From Levilactobacillus brevis (GTDB taxonomy: Bacteria; Bacillota; Bacilli; Lactobacillales; Lactobacillaceae), in contig CP079699.1 in NCBI GenBank assembly GCA_021383565.1, positions 2,480,001 through 2,544,000 of the forward strand: a stretch of 64,000 nucleotides of DNA, written 5' to 3'. The position numbers and the translations under genes are program-made. This document shows positions 54,480 through 63,645 of the stretch, piece after piece (the stretch's first letter is position 1; each line of letters opens with the position of its first letter). The notes below the pieces were generated by a model. That model saw only the letters and a list, made by a program, of their open reading frames with translations, ran no database searches and was not told the DNA's origin.

Positions 54480-54825
54480 GGTGGTCCCTCCTTGTGTTAT
54501 AAATTGCACGGATCTGTTTTGCGTGCTTGATTTCTTTTTTAGGGGTTTTCTGTTGCTTTTTAGTGAAGCCGTGAGTGATGACGTAATGGGAACCTTCGAC
54601 TCTAAAATAAATGGCACGCTGAATGTTGTTGGAAAACTTAGAACGGATTTCGTATAAATTATTTTCTAGTTTTTTGACCAATTGACGCTTCTCGGCTGAT
54701 GGTAATCCACGTTCCTTTATGTCATCAAGAACAGCTAAAAATTTAGCAGCATCTTTGGCCGGAAGATTGTCCAAGAATGCTGTGAATTCATTTTTATTAA
54801 AAAAATCGAACCGAATTGGTTTCAT
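54466..54825 (-). CDS. RelE/HigB-family toxin (phage Gp49-like)
   Basis: 119 residues. RelE-fold pattern: FDFFNKNEFTAFLDNLP, KLENNLYEIRSKFSNNIQRAIYF and the C-terminal HYVITHGFTKKQQKTPKKEI. This last block with KKxxKTPxxEI is the hallmark of HigB/Gp49-like toxins, which cut mRNA on the ribosome. Preceded by an AT-rich region. It sits between two sulfotransferase genes. Confidence 0.9.
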   Translation of the reverse strand: MKPIRFDFFNKNEFTAFLDNLPAKDAAKFLAVLDDIKERGLPSAEKRQLVKKLENNLYEIRSKFSNNIQRAIYFRVEGSHYVITHGFTKKQQKTPKKEIKHAKQIRAIYNTRRDHHGRR

Positions 54826-55087
54826 TTAGAGTATGGTAACGCATGCATTACCATATGTCATCTCTTTTCACACAATCAGTTGAGAAAAGCAAAATTACAG
54901 GTCCTTACTTGCACCGGACTCATCGTAGCATATTCGATTTATAAATCCAATTTAGATGCATTGTATTTGTTCTAACTGTTGGTTAGAACGGATGACTTGA
55001 GATGGATTTCAAACGCAAGCCAGCTAGTTTGAAATTGATATTCGAAAAATTTGTTGGGTCATCGTCAGCGGAAAAATAAGTATACCA
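54826..55087. other. Promoter region of toxin-antitoxin operon
   Basis: No gene. A palindrome-like TGGTAACGCATGCATTACCA (54836-54855) lies just before the toxin start and is a good candidate for the antitoxin operator. Confidence 0.55.
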
Positions 55088-55126
55088 ATAAAAAACACCC
55101 ACCCAAGCCAACACTTCGGTAGGTGC
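55088..55126 (-). terminator. Terminator of second sulfotransferase gene
   Basis: Minus strand CACCTACC / GGGTGGGTG stem followed by six T. Confidence 0.8.
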
Positions 55127-55171
55127 CTGCACGCTACAGTGAATGCAGTCGTGCACTGTTAGTTCAGTTAC

Positions 55172-56887
55172 TTAATTAAGATCAAACGTGTAGTTGCTAG
55201 GGAATAGCGGTTGCCGGTAGGCCCGGTAAACGTAGCCCTTGTCTGGAATATTATCGACATGGAGGTTGAAGACTTGTTGGTCACCAGCTACTTCGATAAT
55301 GTTACTACCCGTTCCGTTCTTGGCGTTCAGATAACCAAAGTCAATCAGGTGATTGCCGTTGGCGAGGCGTTGGCTGTTACCGATTCGGTCGGTGTAGTTA
55401 GCCTTGCCCAAACTCTTGCCGTAAGCCCAATTCTGCTTGATGGTCATATGCTTTTCGTTAACCGTATATTGAACGGCCTGCGAGAACTTGCCGCTGGTCT
55501 TCTTGTTTCCATTCGTGACAGCGTAGTTGTTGTCGTAGAGCAGAAGATCTCTCGTATTGGCATTGCCATCGTGGTCGTCTAGAAGATAGGCGGCGTGTTG
55601 ACCACCGGTGATCGTCGTGCCCTTGGCGGCTTTCAGAACGAATGGTCGGTAAGCCTTAGGCCAGCTCTTCACTTTCTTTCCGGAGAAGAGCCACTTGATA
55701 TTCCCCGTCTTGTAGTCCATCTTCATCACGAGATCTTGGTGTCGACTGGAAATGACCAAGCTCTTGTCGGACTTGTCGTAATACAGGGCGTTGTTGTGCA
55801 GCCAATCGACCTTGCCATCGGACCGCGTAGAGGAGTCGTACTTCTTCCACATGTTCTTCGGCAGAATCCGCTTCATGTCGAGAACCTTCACGACTTTCCC
55901 CGTCTTGTGGGAAAGCTCAACGATGGTGTCTTCGACGTATTTACTCCCGTCGGAAACGGTGGCCAACAGGTTGTGGTTCGGCAATTCGATGACGTCATGG
56001 TGAATAACCGTCGTCTCTTGCTTGTTTTCCGACTTGGCCGTGGCCTTGATATTCTCGGTACTCTTGGTCTTATTGCTGATGTGATATTGCTTGTAAACAC
56101 GGCCCAGATAGTCGGTCTCAATCAGGTCGTTGTAGACCATGTGGGCGTTATCTTTCTTATTCATCAGAATAATGTGACCGTTGCTGAGTTGTTTATAAAT
56201 GTGTTGCGCGTAGTTATCGGAATACCACCGGACAGCGCCATCGGCATCGACCGCGAACGGCCGCTGGGTGGAGCGAATCAGGAAGGTCATCTGGTTATTG
56301 CCCAACTTCATCTTTGTCTTATCATTCTTGGTCACGCTTAACTTCAGATGGGCGAGGTTTTTGGCCAGTGCTTTGGTCTGAATGTTGAGTGTTTTAGTCG
56401 TTACCTTGCCGGCTTTCGTGGTCAAATGAACCTTGACCGTGTTGTTATAGTCGGCGTATAGGCCAACGATTGGCAGACTGTGCTTGGTCGTATAACCAGC
56501 GATCGTGTTGGTGACTGAAGTCTTGTCGGTCTTCCCCACGACCGTGTAGCTGACCTTGACCGCCTCATCCGTCTGGAACAAGGCGATCGCCGATAGTGGG
56601 GATGTCTTGTAAGGATTAAGTTGAACGTACATGTTATCCGCGGTATATTTACCGGAGTTCAACTTGGCTTTCAGACTGGCCGTGGTTCCGGCTTGCTGAT
56701 CCTTGAGCGTCGAAACGAGATCACTGCCAATATTACTTTTAATTTTGGCGGTTGATAAGATCGCCGAATCTTTTACGCGTTGTGGTTGCTTCGGTGGATC
56801 AGCCTTAGTAGACTGGGCGCAACCAGTTAATGCGAGGACGACGAAGGCTGCCCCAATCAGCCAACCAAAGCGTCTATGTTTTATCAA
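55172..56887 (-). CDS. Aryl-sulfate sulfotransferase (ASST family), lipoprotein
   Basis: About 571 residues. The TTG at 56887 is the likely start (no ATG close by; GAAAGTGG upstream). The signal peptide ends in a lipobox (LALTGC), so the mature enzyme is a lipid-anchored surface protein, unlike its paralogue at 52166. Ig-like N-terminal domain and propeller. Active-site set: His in IHHDVIELPN, His in DWLHNNALYY, Arg in SSRHQDLVM, His in TGGQHAAYL. It probably transfers sulfate between phenolic compounds outside the cell. Confidence 0.88.
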   Translation of the reverse strand: MIKHRRFGWLIGAAFVVLALTGCAQSTKADPPKQPQRVKDSAILSTAKIKSNIGSDLVSTLKDQQAGTTASLKAKLNSGKYTADNMYVQLNPYKTSPLSAIALFQTDEAVKVSYTVVGKTDKTSVTNTIAGYTTKHSLPIVGLYADYNNTVKVHLTTKAGKVTTKTLNIQTKALAKNLAHLKLSVTKNDKTKMKLGNNQMTFLIRSTQRPFAVDADGAVRWYSDNYAQHIYKQLSNGHIILMNKKDNAHMVYNDLIETDYLGRVYKQYHISNKTKSTENIKATAKSENKQETTVIHHDVIELPNHNLLATVSDGSKYVEDTIVELSHKTGKVVKVLDMKRILPKNMWKKYDSSTRSDGKVDWLHNNALYYDKSDKSLVISSRHQDLVMKMDYKTGNIKWLFSGKKVKSWPKAYRPFVLKAAKGTTITGGQHAAYLLDDHDGNANTRDLLLYDNNYAVTNGNKKTSGKFSQAVQYTVNEKHMTIKQNWAYGKSLGKANYTDRIGNSQRLANGNHLIDFGYLNAKNGTGSNIIEVAGDQQVFNLHVDNIPDKGYVYRAYRQPLFPSNYTFDLN

Positions 56888-57126
56888 AATGACACCACTT
56901 TCTTTAAGTATTGATCCGATCGGATGATAGTCGGTTGAGACAGCCAATCGCACCTGTTTATTAATTATAGGATGCGTTTTCAATGGAACTATAAGAATTC
57001 TGTGAAGATACTATGAATTTTAAGGTAATTTAAAGGTCGGCTGGTCGTGGTTAATTTAGGACGCTATCCGCAACTATGGTACAATTAAACAATCATGGGT
57101 AGACACGATTAGAGGAGGAGTTTGAC

Positions 57127-57840
57127 ATGGATTCGCAAGATCGTATTAATTTTAAACTGGGAGCTAAACGCCAGATTCTGGACCACCTGAGCTTTTTCAT
57201 TCTGCTGTCCATTCTATGGATTGCGCTGAACGCGATTGGGGGTATGGTCTACGAACGCAGTCTCAATGGGGTTACGGATACCATGACGGGGACCGGTTGG
57301 AGTTTTGCGACCAACGTCTTTTCGTTCGGCTGGTTGCTGATCATTGCCGGTCAAATGCTGCGGGCGGGGACCCGCCTGACAATGATCGACATTGACCGGG
57401 GGAATGCCGAGCTAGACAATCCCATTCAACGGAGTTTCAAGTTGTTCGATAACGGTCGGTACTTCTTGGGATGGCTGTTCATCGGTATCTTGGTCAGCAT
57501 TTTTACGTTCTTGTGGAGCCTGTTGCTAGTGGTTCCGGGAATCATTAAAGCCTATTCCTATTCGCAGGCGTTCTTCCTTTACCGGGACGCCGTCGATAAG
57601 GGTGAACAGCTCTCACCACTACAGGCGATCACCAAGTCGCGGGAAATGATGAACGGCAACAAGAGCTTCTTATTTATCATGGATCTGAGCTTCATCGGCT
57701 GGTTCTTCCTGTCCTTTATCACGTTCGGATTGGCCGGCCTGTTCGTTCAACCATACTATGACATGGCGCGGGCGAAGTTCTTCAACCAACTGGTCGTGCG
57801 CCACGACCAGCCGCAAGCGACCGGAACACAGCAGATGTAG
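57127..57840 (+). CDS. DUF975 family membrane protein
   Basis: 237 residues with five or six membrane segments and conserved DUF975 features: GRYFLGWLFIGILVSIFTFLW, IKAYSYSQAFFLYRD and the ITKSREMMNGNK block. GAGGAGG lies before the ATG. The role is unknown; the family occurs widely in Firmicutes. A copy of the dispersed repeat starts directly at its stop codon. Confidence 0.85.
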   Translation: MDSQDRINFKLGAKRQILDHLSFFILLSILWIALNAIGGMVYERSLNGVTDTMTGTGWSFATNVFSFGWLLIIAGQMLRAGTRLTMIDIDRGNAELDNPIQRSFKLFDNGRYFLGWLFIGILVSIFTFLWSLLLVVPGIIKAYSYSQAFFLYRDAVDKGEQLSPLQAITKSREMMNGNKSFLFIMDLSFIGWFFLSFITFGLAGLFVQPYYDMARAKFFNQLVVRHDQPQATGTQQM

Positions 57841-58040
57841 GTCGCTGGCTGCCGTCTGGGCACCGCCTTACCGTTCGCCAAATTTGGTCTGGATCGCGGT
57901 GGGCAGGACGGGCCAAGCCAAAGAGCGGTCTTGTCCCTCGCTTTGAGCCGGTAGCCCGCGTCTCAAAGGCGCCATTTTCCAAGCGAACCGCTTGGAAAAT
58001 CCCACGGCTGAGACCAAATTTGACTCACTCACGGCTACGT
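57841..58040 (-). repeat. Dispersed intergenic repeat, medium copy G (inverted)
   Basis: Core on the minus strand at 57863-57892, then GGACGGGCCAAGCCAAAGA, TTTGAGCC...GTCTCAAAGG, and the hairpin ATTTTCCAAGC / GCTTGGAAAAT (57973-57998), followed by GGCTGAGACCAAATTTGACTC. The outermost module of copies C and F is missing. Confidence 0.85.
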
Positions 58041-58076
58041 GAAGGGTATTCAATTAATTAATCAGAATCAAGCTAT

Positions 58077-58112
58077 AAGACTAGTGGAGCTCAGGCTTTG
58101 CTAGTCTTTTTT
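58077..58112 (+). terminator. Terminator after DUF975 gene/repeat
   Basis: AAGACTAG / CTAGTCTT stem followed by seven T. Confidence 0.85.
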
Positions 58113-58259
58113 TAGGCTAAGGATTGGCGTGAGGGCAATCAGGTGGTGGGGTGGATTGAAATGTTGGGATTGAGGTAACTTGCTAGCGAGGTAAACGGCT
58201 GTGGATTTAACCGTTATAGCCGCAGACAACCAGTTTTTAAATAAATTACCCATCAGGGG

Positions 58260-58293
58260 TTGTCTTTCCAACTGTACTAGGTATAATAGTACA
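58260..58293 (+). promoter_or_regulatory. Promoter and palindromic operator of GntR/ABC operon
   Basis: TTGTCT, 16-base spacer, TATAAT (58282-58287). A perfect inverted repeat TGTACTA-N7-TAGTACA (58273-58293) covers the -10 box, matching the form of YtrA-type GntR operators. Confidence 0.8.
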
Positions 58294-58328
58294 CACAGAA
58301 CACGTAGCCAAATCAAGGGGTGAAGAAC

Positions 58329-58703
58329 ATGCAAGTTAACGATCAATCCAGTCTGCCCTACTACGAGCAGCTGGTTCTACGCGTCAAACAACAGATCGTT
58401 CAGGGTATCTTGCGGCCGGGTGACCGGTTGCCGTCGGTCAGAGAAATGGCCCGGCAGGAACAACTTAACCCGAACACGGTCAGCAAGGCCTACAAGCAGT
58501 TGGAAGCCCAGCAAGTCATCACTACGGTCCACGGGAAGGGCACTTACGTCCGCGAGACAACGCCACCAGCCGGCGATTCGGCCCAGGTGATTGCCTCGAA
58601 GAAACAACTCCTGACGTTACTGACGGAGATTCGGTACCTCGGTGTACCGCTGGACGAAGTGGTCGATTGGATTAAAGCGGCATATGAGGGGGTAGAACAA
58701 TGA
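58329..58703 (+). CDS. GntR-family regulator (YtrA subfamily)
   Basis: 124 residues from ATG 58329 with AAGGGGTGA upstream. Winged helix YYEQLVLRVKQQIVQGILRPGDRLPSVR interrupted here for length; recognition part EQLNPNTVSKAYKQLEAQ and wing TVHGKGTYV, then a short helical tail. It is the first gene of an operon with an ABC ATPase (4-base overlap) and a permease, and likely represses the operon through the palindrome on the -10 box. Confidence 0.93.
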   Translation: MQVNDQSSLPYYEQLVLRVKQQIVQGILRPGDRLPSVREMARQEQLNPNTVSKAYKQLEAQQVITTVHGKGTYVRETTPPAGDSAQVIASKKQLLTLLTEIRYLGVPLDEVVDWIKAAYEGVEQ

Positions 58704-59593
58704 CACTACAGGTAACGGGTTTAAGTAAACAAATTAACGGACGGCCAATCATTCAGGGCATTAATTTTGAATGGGCGCCCGGCGAAATCATCGGTTTAGT
58801 CGGTCGAAACGGCGTGGGCAAGACCACGTTATTTCGGACAATGATGAACCATTACGTCGCCGAGGCAGGACAAGTCTCGATCGACGGTGAAGCGATTCAA
58901 CAAGTACCACAACGGCAACAACAAGTCTTCTTTATTGATACGCAATACAACTTTCTCAGCACCTATCGGCTGTGGGAACTGCCCCGTTTCTTTGGGGCGG
59001 TGTATCCCCGGTTCGATGAGCAACGATTCACGGCGCTGATTCAACAATTCAAGTTGGATGCGAACAGCCAGTACCGTCGGCTTTCCAAGGGGATGCGGGC
59101 GCTGGTCAATCTGATCTTGGCCTTGACGTCGAATGCGACCTACATCATCTTGGATGAACCCTTCGACGGCTTGGACGTGATTGTACGGGAAAACATTGCC
59201 ACAATGGTGATTGACGAGATGGCCGATCAGCAGAAGGGCTTCTTGATTTCGTCTCACGACCTAAACGAGCTGGATGGTCTGAGTGACCGGGTGCTCCTGC
59301 TAAAGGACAGCCAGTTGGTTCATGACTACAATCTGGAGGAAATTCGCGCCCGGGCCAAGAAGATTCAGTTGGTTTTAAATGACAAGGTGATTCCGGATGT
59401 GATTAAGCAACAGAGTCAGTTGATTCGGGTCTCCGGACGGGTCCTCGTGGTCGTTATTCCCGATTACACGCCGGACATCGATCATAAATTAAAGGCGCTT
59501 CACCCCGTCTTATTCGAAGAGTTGCCGCTGACTCTCGAGGACCTCTTCCGGGCAAACCTCGCGCACGATACCGGCTACCAGATGATTAAGTAG
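58700..59593 (+). CDS. ABC transporter ATP-binding protein (YtrB-like)
   Basis: 297 residues. Walker A GRNGVGKTTLFR, a signature of the degenerate form RLSKGMRALVNLI, Walker B YIILDEPFDGLD and SSHDLNEL. The C-terminal 80 residues are an extra domain typical for this drug/cell-wall-stress ABC group. ATG overlaps the GntR stop codon, so translation is coupled. Partner permease follows after 15 bases. Confidence 0.93.
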   Translation: MTLQVTGLSKQINGRPIIQGINFEWAPGEIIGLVGRNGVGKTTLFRTMMNHYVAEAGQVSIDGEAIQQVPQRQQQVFFIDTQYNFLSTYRLWELPRFFGAVYPRFDEQRFTALIQQFKLDANSQYRRLSKGMRALVNLILALTSNATYIILDEPFDGLDVIVRENIATMVIDEMADQQKGFLISSHDLNELDGLSDRVLLLKDSQLVHDYNLEEIRARAKKIQLVLNDKVIPDVIKQQSQLIRVSGRVLVVVIPDYTPDIDHKLKALHPVLFEELPLTLEDLFRANLAHDTGYQMIK

Positions 59594-59608
59594 GGAGGAG
59601 AATAACGA

Positions 59609-60553
59609 ATGTTTAGACAAAAGATTGATCAATTAATTTGGCAACGGCACCGGCGTATCTTATTTGCCATCGCCATAGTGACCCTGTTTGGCATACTGAT
59701 CAGCGCGTTATTTGTGCTCCACACGGTGGTCGTGGATCATGCCACCCATCAGCTGGTTAACGTTAGTCTTATCAAGCAGTGGCGCCCCTACAACGGGGTT
59801 TACTTTCCAGCGTATTCGATGTGGTTGCCGTTGGCGGCTTGGTTGAGTGGACTCGTGGTCATGCACCTAGATTTACGCGATCATTTCAACCAATTCCTAT
59901 TTAGCAGTGGGTATAGCCGCAAGCACGTTTACTGGTCCAAGATTAAAGTTACCTGGAGTGTCCTGTTACTCCTCAACGTGGTCGGCACGGCCATGGAGTA
60001 TCTTATCTTTTGGTTGGGAACGCCGCACGGCTACACATGGACCATTGCCTGGCCGGGGGTCCTGACCTCATGGCTAGTTGGGTTAATTATGTCGTTGGGA
60101 TTATTTGCCATCACCTGGTTTGCATCGGTCATCATGGGTCAATCGGGGCCATTGGTGATCACGGTCGCAGGCTTTACAATTTCTTTAGCAGGATTTACCG
60201 GAATTGGTGGTAGTATCTTAACTAAGGAACCGTTCGCGTTGACCAGCGATCAGGCGATGTGGTTTGGACTAATCGTCTGGCTCATTGCCTCGGTGATTCT
60301 GTTCGTCTGGGGAGCGGCTCTGTATCGACATCTTTCACTGGAACACAACGGTGAGTACTTATTGTTCCCGCATTTACGGGTACCGGTATACATCGTCTTC
60401 GTCCTCTATGTGACGCTGTTATTCAGCTGGTCAGCGGATGGCGTTTCGTCAATCGTGGCCTTCGTGCTGTCGGCACTGTTTGGCTACGGTTGGCTGTGGC
60501 GGCCACGACTGGGTGAGCAGTGGCACCAGTGGCGTGAACGTAAACAAGGCTAG
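59609..60553 (+). CDS. ABC transporter permease of GntR/ABC operon
   Basis: 314 residues with six membrane segments; after TM1 comes an extracytoplasmic loop of about 45 residues. GGGAGGAG precedes the ATG. Poorly conserved hydrophobic protein whose role is given by its operon. Together with the ATPase at 58700 it should form a transporter for an unknown, perhaps cell-envelope-active, compound. Confidence 0.87.
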   Translation: MFRQKIDQLIWQRHRRILFAIAIVTLFGILISALFVLHTVVVDHATHQLVNVSLIKQWRPYNGVYFPAYSMWLPLAAWLSGLVVMHLDLRDHFNQFLFSSGYSRKHVYWSKIKVTWSVLLLLNVVGTAMEYLIFWLGTPHGYTWTIAWPGVLTSWLVGLIMSLGLFAITWFASVIMGQSGPLVITVAGFTISLAGFTGIGGSILTKEPFALTSDQAMWFGLIVWLIASVILFVWGAALYRHLSLEHNGEYLLFPHLRVPVYIVFVLYVTLLFSWSADGVSSIVAFVLSALFGYGWLWRPRLGEQWHQWRERKQG

Positions 60554-60649
60554 AGAGTAGGATTCAAATTGATTTAAGTGGTGTTTGGCGGCTTGGGGAA
60601 GTGCGCGGCGCCAAGGGGAGCGTTGATTCGTTGGGGAAACGAGTCGACG

Positions 60650-60695
60650 AAAAAACGGGCAGTCTCAGCAGTTAATGCTGGGGCTGTCCGTTTTT
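60650..60695. terminator. Bidirectional terminator after ABC operon
   Basis: AAAAACGGGCAG / CTGTCCGTTTTT stem with inner CAGCA / TGCTG; serves both converging operons. Confidence 0.88.
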
Positions 60696-60722
60696 GTGAT
60701 GAAGCGTGAACCGTAAAAGTGA

Positions 60723-62186
60723 CTAGGCGGTGTGCAGGTACCAGTCGTAAATTCGCTGGGCTTGTTTTGCTTGAAGATAGCGGAGCTCAATGCTCTGGTT
60801 CTTATTGCCATGACGGACGTTAACGACGAGGTGCATCAACTGCTTGCGCCGCATCCAAACCGAACGTTCTAATCGCATGGATTGAATCATGTCGGCGGGG
60901 ACGTAGTAGGTCTCCTTGGTCCAAACGTGACCGGTCTGGAGCACGAGCATCGTGGGGGTCAGTAGCTGACCACCCGTCTGCCGGGCCGCGAACAGTCCTT
61001 GGAAGTAGGCCAGCACGAGAACCAGAGCGAACAGCCACCACCAATGGGGCCATAGCCACGTCGCAACGGCTACCGGGATGATGGCTACCAGTAAGGCGTT
61101 ACGTATCAGGTACCATTTACGCCGATCGGCGACGTTGAGAGCACTGAGGTCCGGCATGTGGTCGGGGAGCCAGCCAAGAAAGGCCGGCGTCACATCGTAG
61201 AGTTGTGCCTGCGGAACCGCTGGTAGAATGACCAGGTCGTCATCGTCATCTTCCGAGGCGGCCTTAGAGGCCAGTAGTACTTGAACCGTTTGGATGTGAA
61301 GCCACTGCCGAAAAATATTTTGCTTGATGCGAATGGCTTGAATCCGTCGAAGTGGTGCGGTAATCGTATTGCGCTGGAAGAAGCCCTTGGCCGTCTTGAG
61401 TTGGTCGCCCTGTAACGTCACGTCGAAGTGGTAATAGCGCAAGTAGGTCCACAGAAAGGCACCAATCCAGGCAATTAGGACCACGATGAGGGCACCAGCG
61501 ATAAGCATAATCAGGGCCAGATGGGTGGCGTCGTTGATCAGCGTGTCGGTCCAGCGACGGGGAATCTTGTCGTAGAGGGCTAACAGAATCAACAGTAACG
61601 GGATGAACCCCGTGGATGTGACCGCAAACTTGAAGAGTGTTCGGTTGTTGATGCGGTAGTGTGCGGTGGTCGGGTGTTCAAGGTTCGGCGTCGTTTCCGC
61701 CATAGCAGTATTGTCGTCTGGCCTTACCGTCGTGGTCGATGCTGGTTCGGCGGCCGGTATTCCCTGTCGATAGCGGTCAATCTCACCGGCCAATGTAGTG
61801 GGAACCGCGGCGAGGCGAGCCTCGGGCTTGTTGTCATCGTGACTCGCCGTCTCAATGGACACCTCTTCCAGCTTGAACGGTGCTAGGAAGAACCACTGCT
61901 TACGCTGGACGGTTTGAATCCGGGCGTAGGGGATGTGTTCGTGATGACGGACGAAGACGCCAGAATTGATTTCCACGGCTTGTGGCGTCACGCGATAGCT
62001 CAGCGTGGCCCAGTGAACGACGGGCCAGATGAGGATGGCGATGATGAGTAAGACCCAGCCGAGAGCAAACCAGATTGGCTGATTGTAGAGTGAAATGAGT
62101 AGCAGCAATAAGTACCAGTAATCCTTGATGGAATGGGCAATATGAAGTAGTAAGCCCAGTGGATGGGTGCGTTTAGGCTTGGTCAT
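60723..62186 (-). CDS. YdbT-like membrane protein with PH-like (bPH2) domains
   Basis: 487 residues from ATG 62186 (GGGAGG upstream). Membrane segment pairs alternate with bPH2-type beta domains, each with a pattern such as YRVTPQAVEINSGVFVRHHEHIPYARIQ interrupted here; two or three such units are visible (near residues 50-120, 270-350, 400-480). It overlaps the end of the gene at 62173 by 14 bases, the usual YdbS-YdbT pair. In Bacillus the pair helps resist certain antimicrobial compounds; the function here is inference. Confidence 0.88.
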   Translation of the reverse strand: MTKPKRTHPLGLLLHIAHSIKDYWYLLLLLISLYNQPIWFALGWVLLIIAILIWPVVHWATLSYRVTPQAVEINSGVFVRHHEHIPYARIQTVQRKQWFFLAPFKLEEVSIETASHDDNKPEARLAAVPTTLAGEIDRYRQGIPAAEPASTTTVRPDDNTAMAETTPNLEHPTTAHYRINNRTLFKFAVTSTGFIPLLLILLALYDKIPRRWTDTLINDATHLALIMLIAGALIVVLIAWIGAFLWTYLRYYHFDVTLQGDQLKTAKGFFQRNTITAPLRRIQAIRIKQNIFRQWLHIQTVQVLLASKAASEDDDDDLVILPAVPQAQLYDVTPAFLGWLPDHMPDLSALNVADRRKWYLIRNALLVAIIPVAVATWLWPHWWWLFALVLVLAYFQGLFAARQTGGQLLTPTMLVLQTGHVWTKETYYVPADMIQSMRLERSVWMRRKQLMHLVVNVRHGNKNQSIELRYLQAKQAQRIYDWYLHTA

Positions 62187-62649
62187 GGCGGGCCTCCCGC
62201 GCGAGCCGCATGATTTGTTCGCGCAATGCCTCGGCCTCAGCCAATTCCAGTCCCTCAATCCCGTGATTAGTCGAGGCGGTGGCGATAGAGACCTTGGTGA
62301 GTTTCTGCCATTGCAACAGCGGACCGGCATTTAACGTCACGTTTTGCACCCGTGCGATGGGGATGGCGACGCGTTTCTTAAAGATCATGCCGGACTGCAT
62401 CTCCACGGCGACTGCCGAGATTTGGTAGCGGGTGAAACGGTAACGGTAGGGAATCAAGGCGACTTCGCCGATGAATTCAAGGATAGTAAATGCGGCGAAG
62501 AGAATAACCAGCCAGAACGGCCAGTCCCAGTAGGTGTAAGCCAGCCAGATGAGGCCGGTGATGACGCCAAAGACAACGAGGCTCCCCAACGCACTGATCC
62601 GCCAGATCAGCTTAATTCGCTGCGGTAAATGGTGATTTTCGGTTGACAT
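62173..62649 (-). CDS. YdbS-like membrane protein with PH-like (bPH2) domain
   Basis: 158 residues from ATG 62649. Two membrane segments (ISALGSLVVFGVITGLIWLA, WPFWLVILFAAFTILEFI) followed by one bPH2 domain (YRFTRYQISAVAVEMQSG, KKRVAIPIARVQNV). Upstream partner of the YdbT-like gene and co-translated with it. Confidence 0.87.
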   Translation of the reverse strand: MSTENHHLPQRIKLIWRISALGSLVVFGVITGLIWLAYTYWDWPFWLVILFAAFTILEFIGEVALIPYRYRFTRYQISAVAVEMQSGMIFKKRVAIPIARVQNVTLNAGPLLQWQKLTKVSIATASTNHGIEGLELAEAEALREQIMRLAREARHDQA

Positions 62650-62803
62650 AGATGCACATAACTCCTCTCCTGATGATTTAAGTGTAGCAAGTTGGCTGAC
62701 CACTGACAACCGGTGGTCCAAATAAGTTTAGCCAGAAATTTTTCAGCGTAGTCGTGGCGGGCGGTTTACCGTTTGACTAGGCCCAATTCTTGGAGAGTGG
62801 TGT

Positions 62804-62832
62804 TTGACGGATGACACCTCGGCCCGTATAAT
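62804..62832 (+). promoter_or_regulatory. Promoter of pyrimidine salvage operon
   Basis: TTGACG, 17-base spacer, TATAAT, 22 bases before the PyrR-type hairpin. Confidence 0.8.
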
Positions 62833-62853
62833 ACTTACAACAACCAAATAAGT

Positions 62854-62966
62854 CCTTTTAAGTTAGTCCCGTGAGGCTGATAAAGGTACGGTAGAAGTCA
62901 TTTGCGTGCGCCTAGGCGTAAGTGAACCTAGCGGCTGGAATTCTTGCGGGATTCGGCCGCTTTTTT
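62854..62966 (+). promoter_or_regulatory. PyrR-type attenuator
   Basis: The hairpin CCTTT...AAAGG (62854-62886) carries the PyrR-binding loop AGTCCCGTGAGGCTG. It is followed by a rho-independent terminator AGCGGCTGGAAT / ATTCGGCCGCT plus six T (62930-62966), 43 bases before the start of the deoxyribosyltransferase gene. With UMP/UTP, PyrR would bind the hairpin and favour termination. Confidence 0.85.
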
Positions 62967-63008
62967 CATGCCGACAGGTTGAAATCGAATCGATGGAGGA
63001 ATTTAGTT

Positions 63009-63449
63009 ATGTCACAGATTTACGTTGCGAGTCCTTTCTTTAGTCCCGAACAGGTTGACCGGGTGAAACGGGTGGAAGCCGCCTTAACGGCCAACCCCAC
63101 GGTCAAGGATTTCTACTCACCACGGCTCCATCAGGATACGGCCAACGAACAGTTCACTAAGCCGTGGGCGACAGAAATTTTCCACCGCGATATGGACCAG
63201 ATTGCGGCGGCGGAAGTCATCGTCACGGTGATTGACTTCGAGGCCAAGAACCTCGACTCCGGTACGGCCTACGAATTGGGCGTAGCCACGATGAGCAACA
63301 AGCCCATCATCGCCCTGCAGGAAAAAGACGAGGCCGTCAATCTGATGGTCACGGAGAGTATGCACTGGTACACCAAGAATGTGGCTGACCTGGAGACCTA
63401 TGATTTCACAGCGTTACCAGCCGGTGAATTTGTCGGCGAGATTCTCTAA
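63009..63449 (+). CDS. Nucleoside 2-deoxyribosyltransferase
   Basis: 146 residues from ATG 63009 with GGAGG upstream. N-terminal IYVASPFFSPEQ nucleotide fold and the catalytic DSGTAYELG block, whose Glu is the nucleophile in Lactobacillus NDT enzymes. It swaps bases between deoxynucleosides, in cytoplasmic salvage. It lies directly behind a PyrR-type attenuator, so it is probably controlled by pyrimidine supply, together with the cytosine permease gene downstream. Confidence 0.92.
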   Translation: MSQIYVASPFFSPEQVDRVKRVEAALTANPTVKDFYSPRLHQDTANEQFTKPWATEIFHRDMDQIAAAEVIVTVIDFEAKNLDSGTAYELGVATMSNKPIIALQEKDEAVNLMVTESMHWYTKNVADLETYDFTALPAGEFVGEIL

Positions 63450-63645
63450 CCTTTTAGATTGATCGGCGACTGGTCCTAACTGGGCCAAGTTCGTTGAAGA
63501 TACCTGACCACGGGCGCAAACTTAACGCGAGCCCGTGGGTACATAGGCTGCCAAATCAACTGTCGGTAGTCACCAGCAACTTAATTGAATAAGAGAGAGC
63601 AGTCACAGCAGTTCGCAGTATTCGACTAGAGAAAGGTGAGGACAT
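63450..63645. other. Spacer between deoxyribosyltransferase and permease genes
   Basis: 196 bases, no clear terminator or second PyrR-type loop, so read-through into the permease gene is plausible. Confidence 0.4.
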
